Shown here: piece after piece, positions 7,280-15,343 of the stretch
How the letters are laid out: every line of letters begins with the position of its first letter
Numbering within the stretch: position 1 is the stretch's first letter
From: an uncultured Phascolarctobacterium sp.
GTDB taxonomy: Bacteria > Bacillota > Negativicutes > Acidaminococcales > Acidaminococcaceae
Assembly: GCA_900552855.1 (NCBI GenBank)
Contig: USBG01000013.1
Location: forward strand, 1-21,836
Length of the DNA: 21,836 nucleotides
Direction: 5' to 3'
Made by a program: the position numbers and the translations under genes
The notes under the pieces: generated by a model
The model's database searches: none
Told to the model about the DNA's origin: nothing
Seen by the model: only the letters and a program-made list of their open reading frames with translations

Positions 7280-8044
7280 TTATTTGTCAAGTAAGGTATC
7301 CTTCATGAATGCAGTACCAAATTCTGTAAATTTCATGGATGCACCTCTAAGGTCCGCTTTGTCTAGAATTGCTTTATCAAATTTTGCATAGTCCAGATTG
7401 CTGCGACGCAGGTTGGTTTTGGCCATTTTAGCACTGCGCAAATCTGCTTCCGTAAGGTCGGCACGACTGAGCTTGGACATATACATATTGGCTCCATAAA
7501 AGCTGGCGTTTTTAAGGCTAGCACTACGTAGCCAGGAATAGGGAATATTGGCAAAGCTAAAATCAGCATAGTCAGCTTTAGCGTTGTCCATGGATATTTC
7601 CATAGCATTAGCTTTACTTAGGTCTGCATTTAAAAGCTGCGCACCCTGCATTTGAGTACGGAACAGTTTGGCACCGCTTAAATTAGCATTAGTAAAGTCT
7701 GCCTCTAATGCAGTTGCCATAGTAAGATCAGCATTTTGCAGTTGTGCGTGACGCAGACTGGCACGGCTTAGCAGAGCATGTCGAAGATTAACGTTGTTTA
7801 GATTAGCATTATCTAGCTTAGTTGCATCTAGGCGAGCCTGAGTAAAATCAGCTCCAGAAAAATCTCTACCACTTAAATCCAGTCCTGATAAATCAGCGCC
7901 GGCAAGATCGCCACCAACACAGCTACCACCGTTTAAAACAATGTCTAAATCTGTATTGCTGTAAGCAAGAGTAATGCTTGGAAGCATTAACAGACAAGCT
8001 GTAGTGAATGCTAAAATGCTTTTAGGTAATTTTATAATATTCAT
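7280..8044 (-). CDS. Exported pentapeptide-repeat protein
   Basis: The 254-residue product starts with a Sec signal peptide (MNIIKLPKSILAFTTACLLM..., cleavage expected after SITLA near residue 29). Almost all of the mature protein, from about residue 45 to 240, is tandem A(D/N)LxX pentapeptides such as ADLSG, LDLSG, RDFSG and ANLNN, which fold into a right-handed square beta-helix. Pentapeptide proteins are usually cytoplasmic (for example Qnr) or cyanobacterial; this one is predicted to be secreted to the envelope or outside. I chose ATG 8044 over an upstream ATG at 8089 because AGAGGAT lies just before it and the signal peptide starts there. No enzymatic motif is visible; the role is unknown. 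Confidence 0.85.
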   Translation of the reverse strand: MNIIKLPKSILAFTTACLLMLPSITLAYSNTDLDIVLNGGSCVGGDLAGADLSGLDLSGRDFSGADFTQARLDATKLDNANLNNVNLRHALLSRASLRHAQLQNADLTMATALEADFTNANLSGAKLFRTQMQGAQLLNADLSKANAMEISMDNAKADYADFSFANIPYSWLRSASLKNASFYGANMYMSKLSRADLTEADLRSAKMAKTNLRRSNLDYAKFDKAILDKADLRGASMKFTEFGTAFMKDTLLDK

Positions 8045-8062
8045 TGTTTTATCCTCTTGTGT

Positions 8063-8086
8063 AAAAGAGCAGTATAAAGGCTGCTC
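8063..8086 (-). terminator. Terminator-like hairpin between HAD and pentapeptide genes
   Basis: On the minus strand GAGCAG, an eight-base loop and CTGCTC are followed by TTTT. It would end the HAD transcript or attenuate read-through into the pentapeptide gene, whose ribosome binding site follows closely. The U-tract is short. Confidence 0.5.
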
Positions 8087-8160
8087 CAACGCTTCTAAAA
8101 GCGGTTGATAAGTGTTTGCGAGAGTGTTACGTAACTAATATTTATCACAAGGAAGTTAGC

Positions 8161-8853
8161 TTAAAGGTCCTCTAGCATTTTTTCAAATTCTGCAGGATTA
8201 TCTGGAAGCTGGTCGATAAACATATTAATCATACAGTTTTGGAAGTCCTCACGCTTGTAGCTGGAGCCGTCCATAATAATGATGCAGGGAACGCCGATTG
8301 CATTAGCGCAGCGTGCATCATTGGGAGTGTCACCGATGATGATTACATCCTCTGGCTGAATTTCAGGATTTTGCAGATAAAGTCTATGCCAGGCAATACG
8401 TGCTAGCTCTGATCTGTCTTCGCTTAGTTCGCCAAAGGCACTATGATTAAAGTCGAAATAGTGGTCTAAGCCGTAGTGATGCAGCTTTTGTTGTGCACCA
8501 CTGCGAAGGTTGCCTGTCAGCAGGCAGTTTAGGTATTTAGAGTTAGGTTGGTTGAAATATTGTAGAGTTTTTTCTACGTTTTTCAAGATACGGCCCTGAT
8601 GCTTAGGCAGCTGTTTAGCCAGCTCCATTTGATAACGGATTAAAAGGCTGGCACATTCAGCAGGAACATAGCAGCCACGGATTTGCTTTACAGCTCCCTT
8701 GATGATGTCAGAGTCAGTGCGTCCTGCTAAGGATTTATCAAATACAAAGGCATCTAAAAAATAGTAGTCGATTACGACCTGGGTCATGGCGTCGATTCCT
8801 GCTCCGCCAGTGAGAATTAAGGTTCCGTCTACGTCCCACATAAGGTATTTCAT
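8161..8853 (-). CDS. HAD-superfamily hydrolase (phosphoglycolate-phosphatase-like)
   Basis: The 230-residue protein has the haloacid dehalogenase motifs in order: motif I DVDGT with nucleophile Asp7 and acid/base Asp9, motif II LLTGN with Thr113, a basic motif III region near Arg147 (EDRSEL), and motif IV GDTPND at 174-179 with its Asp pair for Mg2+. A helical cap lies between motifs I and II (residues about 16-85). This is the Gph-like phosphatase pattern; the phosphate ester cleaved is not predictable. AGGAGC precedes the ATG at 8853. It is upstream of the pentapeptide gene on the same strand, with a terminator-like hairpin between them, so co-transcription is doubtful. Confidence 0.88.
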   Translation of the reverse strand: MKYLMWDVDGTLILTGGAGIDAMTQVVIDYYFLDAFVFDKSLAGRTDSDIIKGAVKQIRGCYVPAECASLLIRYQMELAKQLPKHQGRILKNVEKTLQYFNQPNSKYLNCLLTGNLRSGAQQKLHHYGLDHYFDFNHSAFGELSEDRSELARIAWHRLYLQNPEIQPEDVIIIGDTPNDARCANAIGVPCIIIMDGSSYKREDFQNCMINMFIDQLPDNPAEFEKMLEDL

Positions 8854-8931
8854 AATGTTGTGCTCCTTATATTTATTTTGGTTGTTGAAAAAGGAAATAT
8901 TTTTGATTTTTGTTAATTTTTACTGTTATAG

Positions 8932-8958
8932 ACCATATTTTTCGTGAAAAAATATGGT
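8932..8958. repeat. Perfect inverted repeat
   Basis: ACCATATTTTT and its exact complement flank a five-base loop (8932-8942 with 8948-8958). It lies upstream of the HAD gene and downstream of the speD-like gene, beyond the latter's terminator. It is AT-rich with no T-tract, so it may be an operator or a transcript-stabilising hairpin. Confidence 0.5.
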
Positions 8959-8997
8959 GAAAAGCTATAGTATTATTTTGGCTCTATTGTCTTATAC

Positions 8998-9023
8998 AAA
9001 AAAAGCTGCCCTAGGGCAGCTTT
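8998..9023 (-). terminator. Strong intrinsic terminator of the speD-like gene
   Basis: On the minus strand AAAGCTGCCC pairs with GGGCAGCTTT (tight CTAG turn) and runs into seven T residues. It starts only six bases past the stop codon. Confidence 0.9.
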
Positions 9024-9028
9024 AGCGT

Positions 9029-9493
9029 TTAGATGGAACGAGGCTTGAGCATCATTTTTTTCAGCTTGCCGCCTAAGTTTTTGGTACGACGGGTAAAGGT
9101 GATTTTTGATTGACGGCTAGGCTTCATGTCGCTTTCGCTGCCAAAATCAACGCGGTCTAAAACAGTTATTTTGCTTTTATCTGCATCAAAGGCATCACGC
9201 AGGAAACGGCCCATACCAGCCTGGTCTGCATCATTGTAGCAGGAGAATACGTCAGCAGTAATAAGACCGATTTCAGGATAAATGTGCAGGGTAACGTGGC
9301 CTTGCTTGCAGATAGCAGACAGAGAATATTCTGTATTGCCATCCTCTTGACAGCAAAGAATTTCTCTAGGATTCATAGAATTTTTTTCACAGCCCTGACG
9401 CAGAAGCACTTCAGCAACCTTAGGGTCAGTGATTTGCTCTACAGCACAGTTGTACATATCTATAGCGATTAATTTGCCGGATAAATTTTTCAT
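9029..9493 (-). CDS. S-adenosylmethionine decarboxylase (SpeD) homologue lacking the pyruvoyl-forming serine
   Basis: The 154-residue protein aligns end to end with class 1B AdoMet decarboxylases (about 120-130 residues): KLIAIDMYNC at the start, then the core HVTLHIYPEIGLITADVFSC. In the family this core reads ESH-x3-H...PE-G-x4-D-V-x-x-C, where the Ser of ESH cleaves itself to form the pyruvoyl cofactor. Here that stretch is Gln64-Gly65-His66, so the Ser is Gly (codon 9299-9301), while the second His (His70), Pro-Glu (73-74) and Cys85 remain. Self-processing and normal decarboxylation should be impossible. A basic C-terminal tail of about 25 residues (RRTKNLGGKLKKMMLKPRSI) is extra. The gene has a perfect promoter and terminator and no frame damage, so it seems to be kept for another role. 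Confidence 0.8.
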   Translation of the reverse strand: MKNLSGKLIAIDMYNCAVEQITDPKVAEVLLRQGCEKNSMNPREILCCQEDGNTEYSLSAICKQGHVTLHIYPEIGLITADVFSCYNDADQAGMGRFLRDAFDADKSKITVLDRVDFGSESDMKPSRQSKITFTRRTKNLGGKLKKMMLKPRSI

Positions 9494-9536
9494 TTTGTCA
9501 TTAGCTCCTCAAAAAAAGAATTATAAATCAGTTTAC

Positions 9537-9565
9537 ATTATATACAAATTACCTGCTCTTGTCAA
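9537..9565 (-). promoter_or_regulatory. Perfect sigma-70 promoter of the speD-like gene
   Basis: On the minus strand TTGACA (9565-9560), a 17-base spacer and TATAAT (9542-9537) give the full consensus. The start site would fall about 35 bases before the ATG at 9493. Confidence 0.88.
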
Positions 9566-9595
9566 AAGTTATGTGTTTTATTGGCGCTGTGATTG

Positions 9596-9604
9596 TGATA
9601 TAAT
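9596..9604 (+). promoter_or_regulatory. Extended -10 promoter for recD2
   Basis: TGATATAAT is an extended -10 element (TGn plus TATAAT) about 55 bases before the recD2 ATG; no clear -35 box accompanies it. Confidence 0.5.
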
Positions 9605-9660
9605 ATAACTTATAAGAAACAAATGTTCTGCTAAAAAATCGGAAAGTTTGAGGTGACAGA

Positions 9661-11826
9661 ATGGAAAAGCTTGAAGGCATTGTCGAAGACGTTGTTTTTC
9701 AAAGCGAAGATGGGATGTACAGCGTTTTGAAGCTGGAGGGACCTGCCATTGGTCGTGTAACTGTTGTTTATCATGGCCCTGCTCCATATCTTGGTGAAAA
9801 TATAGCGGTGGATGGCAAATGGATAGAGCATCCACGTTTTGGACGTCAGTTTGATGCTGCTGTTTTACAGGTAGTACAGCCTACATCACTAGTTGGTATT
9901 CAGAATTTTCTTGCCTCCGGTGCTATTAAGGGTGTTGGGCCTGGCTTTGCTAGCAAGATAGTGGCTTTGTTTGGTACTAAAACTTTGGATATTTTAGGGC
10001 ATGATCCTGAACGCTTGGCCGAGGTTAAGGGTATTAGCAAGAAAAAGGCCTTGGAGATTGGTGAAGCCTATAGTCAGCTTTCAGAAATGCGAGAGCTGAT
10101 GCTATTTTTGGAATCCAACGGCATTAGTAGTGGCTATGCTGCTAAGCTGCAGGCTGTGTACGGTAATACTGCTATTCAGCGTATTCGAGAAAATCCTTAT
10201 TGCCTAGCTAGCGATGTTGATGGTATTGGCTTTAAAACAGCAGATAGGATTGCTATGTCTATGGGGGTAGAGCGTGATAGTGAAAAGCGTATGGTTGCAG
10301 GTCTTAGCTATATGCTGACTCAGGCTGCCGCTGCAGGCCATACCTGTGTTCCTGATGGACTTTTAGTACAGGAAACTGCCAAGGGTTTGATGGTTCCTAA
10401 CGAGATGGTTATGGATGTTTTCAATATGCTGTGTAGCAAAAATCTTTTACGTATAGAAGAGGTTGGTGGCGAGCGTTTTGTTTACCCTGAATATCTTTAT
10501 AGAGCAGAAACAAACGTTGCACGTCGTCTAGTGATGCTTCGTGATCAGGCTAAGCCTATTACTAGAGTTGATGCCAACACAGTTATCTCTCAATGGGAGC
10601 AGGATGCCGGTATTACCCTTGCAGATGCGCAGCGTGAAGCTATTCATGCTTCGTTAGAATATGGCGTTTTTGTACTTACTGGTGGTCCTGGTACAGGTAA
10701 AACTACTGTTGTTAAGGGAATTTTAAACGTGCTGGAAAAGGCTGGCTGCAGAATTCTTTTAGCAGCACCGACCGGTCGTGCTGCGCGTCGTTTGGCAGAG
10801 TCCTCCGGTCATCAGGCTATGACGGTACATCGACTTTTAGAGTGCCAGCCAACTGGTGGAATGCTGCTTTTTAATAAAAATGAAGAAGAGCCATTGGATG
10901 CAGAGGCTATTATTGTAGATGAGGCTTCTATGCTAGATATTAATTTGACCTATCATCTGCTGAAGGCTGTTCCTGGTGGCTGTCGTTTAATTTTTGTAGG
11001 TGACGTGGATCAGCTTCCTTCTGTTGGCGCAGGAAATGTTCTTCACGATATAATTCGTTCCAATAAAATGCCCGTAGTACGCTTGAAGGATGTGTTCCGT
11101 CAGGCTGAGGTCAGTCCCATTGTTGTTAATGCCCATAAGATTAATCAAGGATTAATGCCTGAGTTTGTGGCAGGAGATAATGGAGAGTTTTCACTAACTG
11201 AATTTGCAGATGAAAACGAAGCTGCGGAATATGTAGCGCAAATGTATGCAGCTATGACAAGAGATGGTGACTGGAGGAGCGTACAGGTACTTACACCTAT
11301 GCATAAAAATCCCTGCGGTGTACAAAACCTCAATAAGCTGCTGCAGCATTACATAAACCCGCCATCTCCTAAAAAGCCTGAAACCAATATTCCTGGTAAT
11401 GTATTGCGTGCTGGCGACAAGGTGATGCAGATTCGTAATAATTATGAAAAAGACGTTTTTAATGGTGATATTGGTAGAGTTGTGCTTATAGAAGGCAAAA
11501 CAGTTATTGTTGATTTTCCTGACCGTCCTGATGAGGAGTATGTGCGTTATACTGAGGGCGAAAGGGAGGAGCTGCAGCTTGCTTATGCTATGAGCGTGCA
11601 TAAATCACAGGGTAGTGAGTATCCCTGCGTAATTCTTTTAATGGTGCCTAGTCATTACATTATGCTACAGCGCAATTTGCTGTATACTGCTGTAACCCGT
11701 GCTAAGGAGAATGTGCGGGTTGTTGGCAGTAGAAGAGCTGTTTACACTGCAGTAGGCAATGATAAGACACGCCGTCGCTACAGCCTTTTGGCCGAGCGTT
11801 TACAGGAGGATGGTGACATCTTTTGA
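9661..11826 (+). CDS. recD2: RecD2-type ATP-dependent DNA helicase (SF1B)
   Basis: This 721-residue protein has the full RecD2 layout. An N-terminal OB-like region is followed by helix-hairpin-helix repeats (GVGPGFASKIVALFG, LAEVKGISKKKALEIG at roughly residues 97-140). The SF1 motor follows: Walker A GGPGTGKT (341-348), motif Ib region APTGRAARRL, Walker B IIVDEAS with Asp420-Glu421, GDVDQLPSVG (motif III), VFRQAE (motif IV), and the C-terminal SVHKSQGSEY (646-655) with YTAVTRAKENV. RecD2 unwinds DNA 5' to 3' in repair and replication restart and, unlike RecD, acts without RecBC. Length is near the usual 740. GAGGTG precedes the ATG. It is followed with a 4-base overlap by the comFC-like gene. 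Confidence 0.95.
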   Translation: MEKLEGIVEDVVFQSEDGMYSVLKLEGPAIGRVTVVYHGPAPYLGENIAVDGKWIEHPRFGRQFDAAVLQVVQPTSLVGIQNFLASGAIKGVGPGFASKIVALFGTKTLDILGHDPERLAEVKGISKKKALEIGEAYSQLSEMRELMLFLESNGISSGYAAKLQAVYGNTAIQRIRENPYCLASDVDGIGFKTADRIAMSMGVERDSEKRMVAGLSYMLTQAAAAGHTCVPDGLLVQETAKGLMVPNEMVMDVFNMLCSKNLLRIEEVGGERFVYPEYLYRAETNVARRLVMLRDQAKPITRVDANTVISQWEQDAGITLADAQREAIHASLEYGVFVLTGGPGTGKTTVVKGILNVLEKAGCRILLAAPTGRAARRLAESSGHQAMTVHRLLECQPTGGMLLFNKNEEEPLDAEAIIVDEASMLDINLTYHLLKAVPGGCRLIFVGDVDQLPSVGAGNVLHDIIRSNKMPVVRLKDVFRQAEVSPIVVNAHKINQGLMPEFVAGDNGEFSLTEFADENEAAEYVAQMYAAMTRDGDWRSVQVLTPMHKNPCGVQNLNKLLQHYINPPSPKKPETNIPGNVLRAGDKVMQIRNNYEKDVFNGDIGRVVLIEGKTVIVDFPDRPDEEYVRYTEGEREELQLAYAMSVHKSQGSEYPCVILLMVPSHYIMLQRNLLYTAVTRAKENVRVVGSRRAVYTAVGNDKTRRRYSLLAERLQEDGDIF

Positions 11827-12557
11827 GACTACCATTGGTAGTAAAGGATATAGCTTGCAATTTAAGCCTGTTGAAGGAGATTATATATCCACGAAAATGT
11901 GCTGTATGTAATTGTCAGATTGACGATGGCTGCTTTTGTGAGCGTTGCAGGAGTGGCTATCTGCTTTTACAACATAAAAGCTTTTCTAAGCAGGAGCTGC
12001 GTTTATGGGAATATGATGTGCAGCTTTTGCCAGAGGATGTGCTTGGCGAGCAGTTATTGATTTATAAATATGACGGTGCTATCAAGGAAGCGTTGCATAG
12101 GTTGAAGTTTGATGCAAAATATGACTACTTACCTACACTTAAGGAGGAGCTAAGACTGGCGTTGCCTCCACGCTTTAGTGTGTGGTTAAATGGCTTTGAC
12201 TATGCCTGCTGTATTCCCACTTCAGCTGAGCGTTTGCAGCAGCGTGGTTTTGATATTCCCCATGAGCTATTTAAAAGTATTTTTGGCAATACTAGCTGCC
12301 AATATTTACAGCAGCTGTTGATACGCAAAAAGCATACAATGCCATTGTTTGAGCTTAATAAGGAGCAACGTAGACAGGAGCTAAGCGGATGCTTTGCTGT
12401 GCAGCAGGGCTTTGATATACGTGGAAAGCATATCCTTTTATGTGACGATATTTATACTACAGGAAGCACCTTTGCTGAGGCGGGAGCTGCCTTGTTAAGA
12501 GCAGGTGCGGAGTCCGTGGCGGCGCTGGCCTTTAGTGGTGCTAAGGAAAATTGGTAA
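11823..12557 (+). CDS. ComFC-family phosphoribosyltransferase-like protein
   Basis: The 244-residue protein has an N-terminal four-Cys zinc module (Cys26, Cys29, Cys39, Cys42) and a C-terminal PRTase-type domain with the PRPP loop LLCDDIYTTGST at about residues 204-215, the standard ComFC/GntX arrangement. ComFC supports DNA uptake in naturally competent bacteria and is kept in many that are not known to be competent. The gene starts with TTG whose last two bases overlap the TGA of recD2, with GGAGG 12 bases upstream, so it is translationally coupled to the helicase. A recD2-comFC pair fits a DNA uptake or processing role, but no other competence gene is in view. Confidence 0.88.
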   Translation: MRLPLVVKDIACNLSLLKEIIYPRKCAVCNCQIDDGCFCERCRSGYLLLQHKSFSKQELRLWEYDVQLLPEDVLGEQLLIYKYDGAIKEALHRLKFDAKYDYLPTLKEELRLALPPRFSVWLNGFDYACCIPTSAERLQQRGFDIPHELFKSIFGNTSCQYLQQLLIRKKHTMPLFELNKEQRRQELSGCFAVQQGFDIRGKHILLCDDIYTTGSTFAEAGAALLRAGAESVAALAFSGAKENW

Positions 12558-12710
12558 AGCTATGTTTAGAGAGCATTTTATATAAAGTGCTAAGCTGCGA
12601 TGGTTTTAGTAGATGTAGCAATGCTATTTTGCTGATTATTAATAATCAATTTGGAAGAGGTTCTGCTTAATAAGCTATAGGCAGTAATTTGGATGTAGGG
12701 TGAAGTTTAT

Positions 12711-13817
12711 ATGTGGCTCAAGATTAAGAGCTTTTTAAAGCAGGAAACGGTGCTTTGTGCAGCCGTTCTTTTAGGCTGTGTATCTAGCCTGTATTATAAG
12801 CCTCAGGCTAGCTATATAGACTGGGATGTGCTGAGTGTATTATTGGCACTGATGCTGGTTGTGGCCGGTTTAAAATCAATCCGCTTTTTAGATTGGCTTG
12901 CAGTAGAGCTGTTAAACCGTTGTAATGGCTATAGAGCAATGGTACTGGCTTTAGTTGGTATAACCTATGTATCATCTATGTTTGTAACTAATGACGTGGC
13001 ATTAATAACATTTGTACCACTGGCTTTAGTTATTGGTCGTACTATTAAGATGGACATGGGGCGTGTAATTATTTTACAAACCTTGGCAGCTAATTTAGGA
13101 AGTATGCTAACGCCACCAGGAAATCCGCAAAATCTTTTTTTATACGCTCACTATAATTACACGGCCTGGAGCTTTTTTAAGGTGATGCTGTTGCCGTCAG
13201 TTCTATCAGTAATATTTATTTATCTGGCTATTTTGCAGCTTCACGATAAAAGGCTGACCTTAAGCTTGGAAAAGCTGCCGAAGCCTGATAAAAAGCTAAC
13301 CTATATTTATTTGGGACTGCTTGCTTTAAATATTGGTGCTGTTTTGCATTGGCTTGATAAGGTTACTGCCCTAGGCATTACTGCAGCTGTAGTTGTTGTG
13401 ATTGCACGTAGACTATTTGTGCAGGTTGATTATAGCTTGCTGATAACATTTATAGGTTTTTTTGTGTTCATTGGTAACATTAGCCATACCAATGCTGTTG
13501 CTTATTTACAGCAATCAGCACTGGGTACTGCAGCGGGAACTTATTTGGCAGGTTTGGGAGCTAGTCAGTTTATTAGTAATGTTCCAGCTGCTATGCTTTT
13601 AGCAGGACGGACCACGTAGGCAGATGCATTGCTTCTAGGTGTCAATATTGGTGGCTTGGGAACATTGATTGCTTCCATGGCCAGTGTAATTTCCTATAAG
13701 CTATTCGCAGCAGAGCATCCTTATCAGGCAGGAACATATTTAAGAATGTTTTTGTATTATAATTTTCTAGGCTTGGCAGTCATTGGTACGGCTACATATT
13801 TTCTCATAATATATTAA
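12711..13817 (+). pseudogene. SLC13/ArsB-type (ion transporter superfamily) permease split by an amber codon
   Basis: Two consecutive segments in the same frame, 302 and 65 residues, form one membrane protein of about 368 residues separated by a single TAG at 13617-13619. The first part has the family's hairpin-like motif TNDVALITFVPLAL near residues 101-114 and LGSMLTPPGNPQNLFLY near 127-143. The second half has FISNVPAAMLLAG, then after the stop ADALLLGVNIGGLGTLIASM, the expected continuation of the second half-repeat. The codon before the break could have been TGG (Trp) or CAG (Gln). Such permeases move dicarboxylates, sodium/protons or other anions. AGGGTGA precedes the ATG. Read-through or a sequencing error would restore it; otherwise it lacks its last two helices. 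Confidence 0.8.
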
Positions 13818-13949
13818 ATGGTTATTATGGCTGATGCTTAATCTAAAATATATAGAATACCCCTAAGGTTTTAGCTGTTAAAAGGCTATACATTGGGGAA
13901 TGATTAGCTTCTGGTCAATTTGAGAAACGGAATATACAAAAATTGCTAG

Positions 13950-13979
13950 GACGTATTCTGCAAAGGATGCGTCTTTTTT
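13950..13979 (+). terminator. Intrinsic terminator downstream of the broken permease
   Basis: GACGTAT (13950-13956) pairs with ATGCGTC (13967-13973) with one G-U pair, followed by six T residues. Confidence 0.8.
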
Positions 13980-14124
13980 GTTATTTATTTGATAAATATC
14001 CTTCAAGATGATGGTGCTTTTATAACGATAGATATTCTGTAAAGGGAAAATTAATAGGAAGTGTATTTGCTGCAGATTGTGAAAGTTGTAGCCGTTATAT
14101 AAATGTAAGTGCTATATTTATAAC

Positions 14125-14152
14125 GTTAACACGAAAAGAAAAGAAGGTTGAC
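14125..14152 (+). promoter_or_regulatory. BirA-like biotin operator
   Basis: GTTAAC (14125-14130) and GTTGAC (14147-14152) are separated by 16 bases, close to the Bacillus subtilis biotin operator, which has two GTTAAC cores about 15 bases apart. The right half-site is GGTTGAC as in the extended consensus GGTTAAC; the left lacks the flanking CC. The right half-site overlaps the -35 box, so bound biotinyl-BirA would block RNA polymerase. The bioY gene in the operon makes this reading plausible. Confidence 0.5.
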
Positions 14153-14176
14153 TAAGGGGCGTTGGTGCTTTATAAT
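14148..14176 (+). promoter_or_regulatory. Sigma-70 promoter of the hotdog-bioY operon
   Basis: TTGACT (14148-14153), a 17-base spacer and TATAAT (14171-14176). The -10 is exact and the -35 has one mismatch. It lies 27 bases before the GTG start at 14203, giving a very short leader. Confidence 0.82.
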
Positions 14177-14202
14177 ATCCTATGTGAAAGGATGCTATAA
14201 AA

Positions 14203-14775
14203 GTGATTGATTTAGCCCGTAAATTATCAGATTGTGACGAAAAATATTTTGGTGGCTGGGTGCTTGCCGGTGTAGAGATTAAGCTGCAGGGTGAGGCAAC
14301 ACATCTGGAAAACAGTGTGCTTTTAGCTAAAGGGCGTCGTTGCGTTCATGAGGCTAGAGGCTACAACCATAAAGGCGAGCTGGTTCAAAGTTTGCGGCTG
14401 TTTCTTGTGCTGCCAAAGAATATCGGCTCTGCTGTGGCAACGAACTCCTTAGTAGGTGAGGAATCTGTTGCACAGAAAATCAGTGGTGAATTAGCTGGTG
14501 AGCTGGTTTATCGTCACAGCTTTATTCCTGAGGAAATCCATGAGTATGCTGCTTATACAGGTGATGAAAATGTTATTCATAAGGGAGAACATCCTCTGGT
14601 TCCTGGTATTTGTATGCTATATGCATTGCAGCGTCATTCACAGCTTCAAGAGCTAAGCTGGAGAGCTAGCTTTTTAGCTCCTGTGTATACGGGCGACGAG
14701 CTGCTGGTTTATAGGACGGAAAAGGGCTATACAGCTTATGTAGGGACAAACAAGGCTTTTGTAGTAAAAATATAA
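14203..14775 (+). CDS. MaoC-like hotdog-fold hydratase/dehydratase-related protein
   Basis: The 190-residue protein has in its second half (residues 105-175) a MaoC/R-hydratase signature: FIPEEIHEYAAYTGDENVIH followed by PLVPG. This preserves the hydratase-2 pattern GDxNxIH with Asp121, Asn123 and His126, although the usual Pro after Asn is Val. That family adds or removes water at enoyl/3-hydroxyacyl-CoA or -ACP. The first 75 residues look beta-rich (GWVLAGVEIKLQGEATHLEN, LRLFLVLP) and could be a degenerate first hotdog of a double-hotdog protein. It starts with GTG after AAGGAT. The gene lies 19 bases before bioY behind the BirA-like operator, so a role in an acyl-chain step linked to biotin is inferred. 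Confidence 0.68.
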   Translation: MIDLARKLSDCDEKYFGGWVLAGVEIKLQGEATHLENSVLLAKGRRCVHEARGYNHKGELVQSLRLFLVLPKNIGSAVATNSLVGEESVAQKISGELAGELVYRHSFIPEEIHEYAAYTGDENVIHKGEHPLVPGICMLYALQRHSQLQELSWRASFLAPVYTGDELLVYRTEKGYTAYVGTNKAFVVKI

Positions 14776-14794
14776 GAAAAAGTGGTGTATATCA

Positions 14795-15343
14795 GTGTCT
14801 AATCAAAATCGTAATGTTAATAAAACTGCTGAGCTTACTAAAACAGCTCTGATGGTAGCAATGAACTGTGTGTCTGCCTATATCATCATCCCTTTGCCGT
14901 TTTCATTATCTCCTCTTGCTTTGCAAACCCTGATTGTTAATTTGACAGGCTATGTGCTTACTGCTAAGCAGGCTTTTATGACTATGCTGGTATATTTGCT
15001 GGTTGGCTTGGCTGGTGTGCCTGTATTTACAGGTGGTACTGCTGGTCCTGGCAAGCTTTTTGGTCCGACTGGCGGTTATATCATTGGCTTTTTGTTTACT
15101 GCAGTTATGATTGCTTACCTGCGTGGTAGCAAATACAATTTCAAACGCTATGCTTTGATTGGTTGTTTGCTGGGTATTCCTCTTATTTATGCCTTTGGCG
15201 TGGTACAACTGAAATTTGTTACTGGCATGGCTTGGGATAAAGCATTCCTCTCTGGCGTGCTTCCCTTTATTCCTTTAGATATTGTAAAATGTGTGGCAGC
15301 AGCCTTTTTGGCAGGCCCCATCAATAGAATTTTTCAAAAATAA
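14795..15343 (+). CDS. bioY: BioY biotin transporter (ECF S-component)
   Basis: The 182-residue membrane protein matches BioY closely: LTKTALMVAMNCVSAYIIIP in helix 1, PLALQTLIVNLTGYVL, then the family's best signature GLAGVPVFTGGTAGPGKLFG with PTGGYIIGF, and a closing helix FIPLDIVKCVAAAFLAGPI. BioY binds biotin at the membrane and imports it, alone or with the ECF energy module EcfAA'T, which is not encoded here. The start is GTG at 14795 with only a weak AGTGGTG before it, so it may depend on translation of the upstream hotdog gene. The terminator at 15352-15389 closes the two-gene operon. Repression through the BirA-like operator is likely. Confidence 0.92.
   Translation: MSNQNRNVNKTAELTKTALMVAMNCVSAYIIIPLPFSLSPLALQTLIVNLTGYVLTAKQAFMTMLVYLLVGLAGVPVFTGGTAGPGKLFGPTGGYIIGFLFTAVMIAYLRGSKYNFKRYALIGCLLGIPLIYAFGVVQLKFVTGMAWDKAFLSGVLPFIPLDIVKCVAAAFLAGPINRIFQK

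Larger units (their letters stand above)
13818..14202. other. Intergenic region before the hotdog-bioY genes
   Basis: I find no gene in these 385 bases. They hold the terminator at 13950-13979, a BirA-like operator (14125-14152) and a promoter (14148-14176). The stretch 13980-14124 shows no recognisable element. Confidence 0.6.

Noticed and set aside
12571..12594. Hairpin AGCATTT/AAGTGCT after the comFC-like gene as a terminator
   Set aside because: It is weak and has no T-tract on the plus strand.
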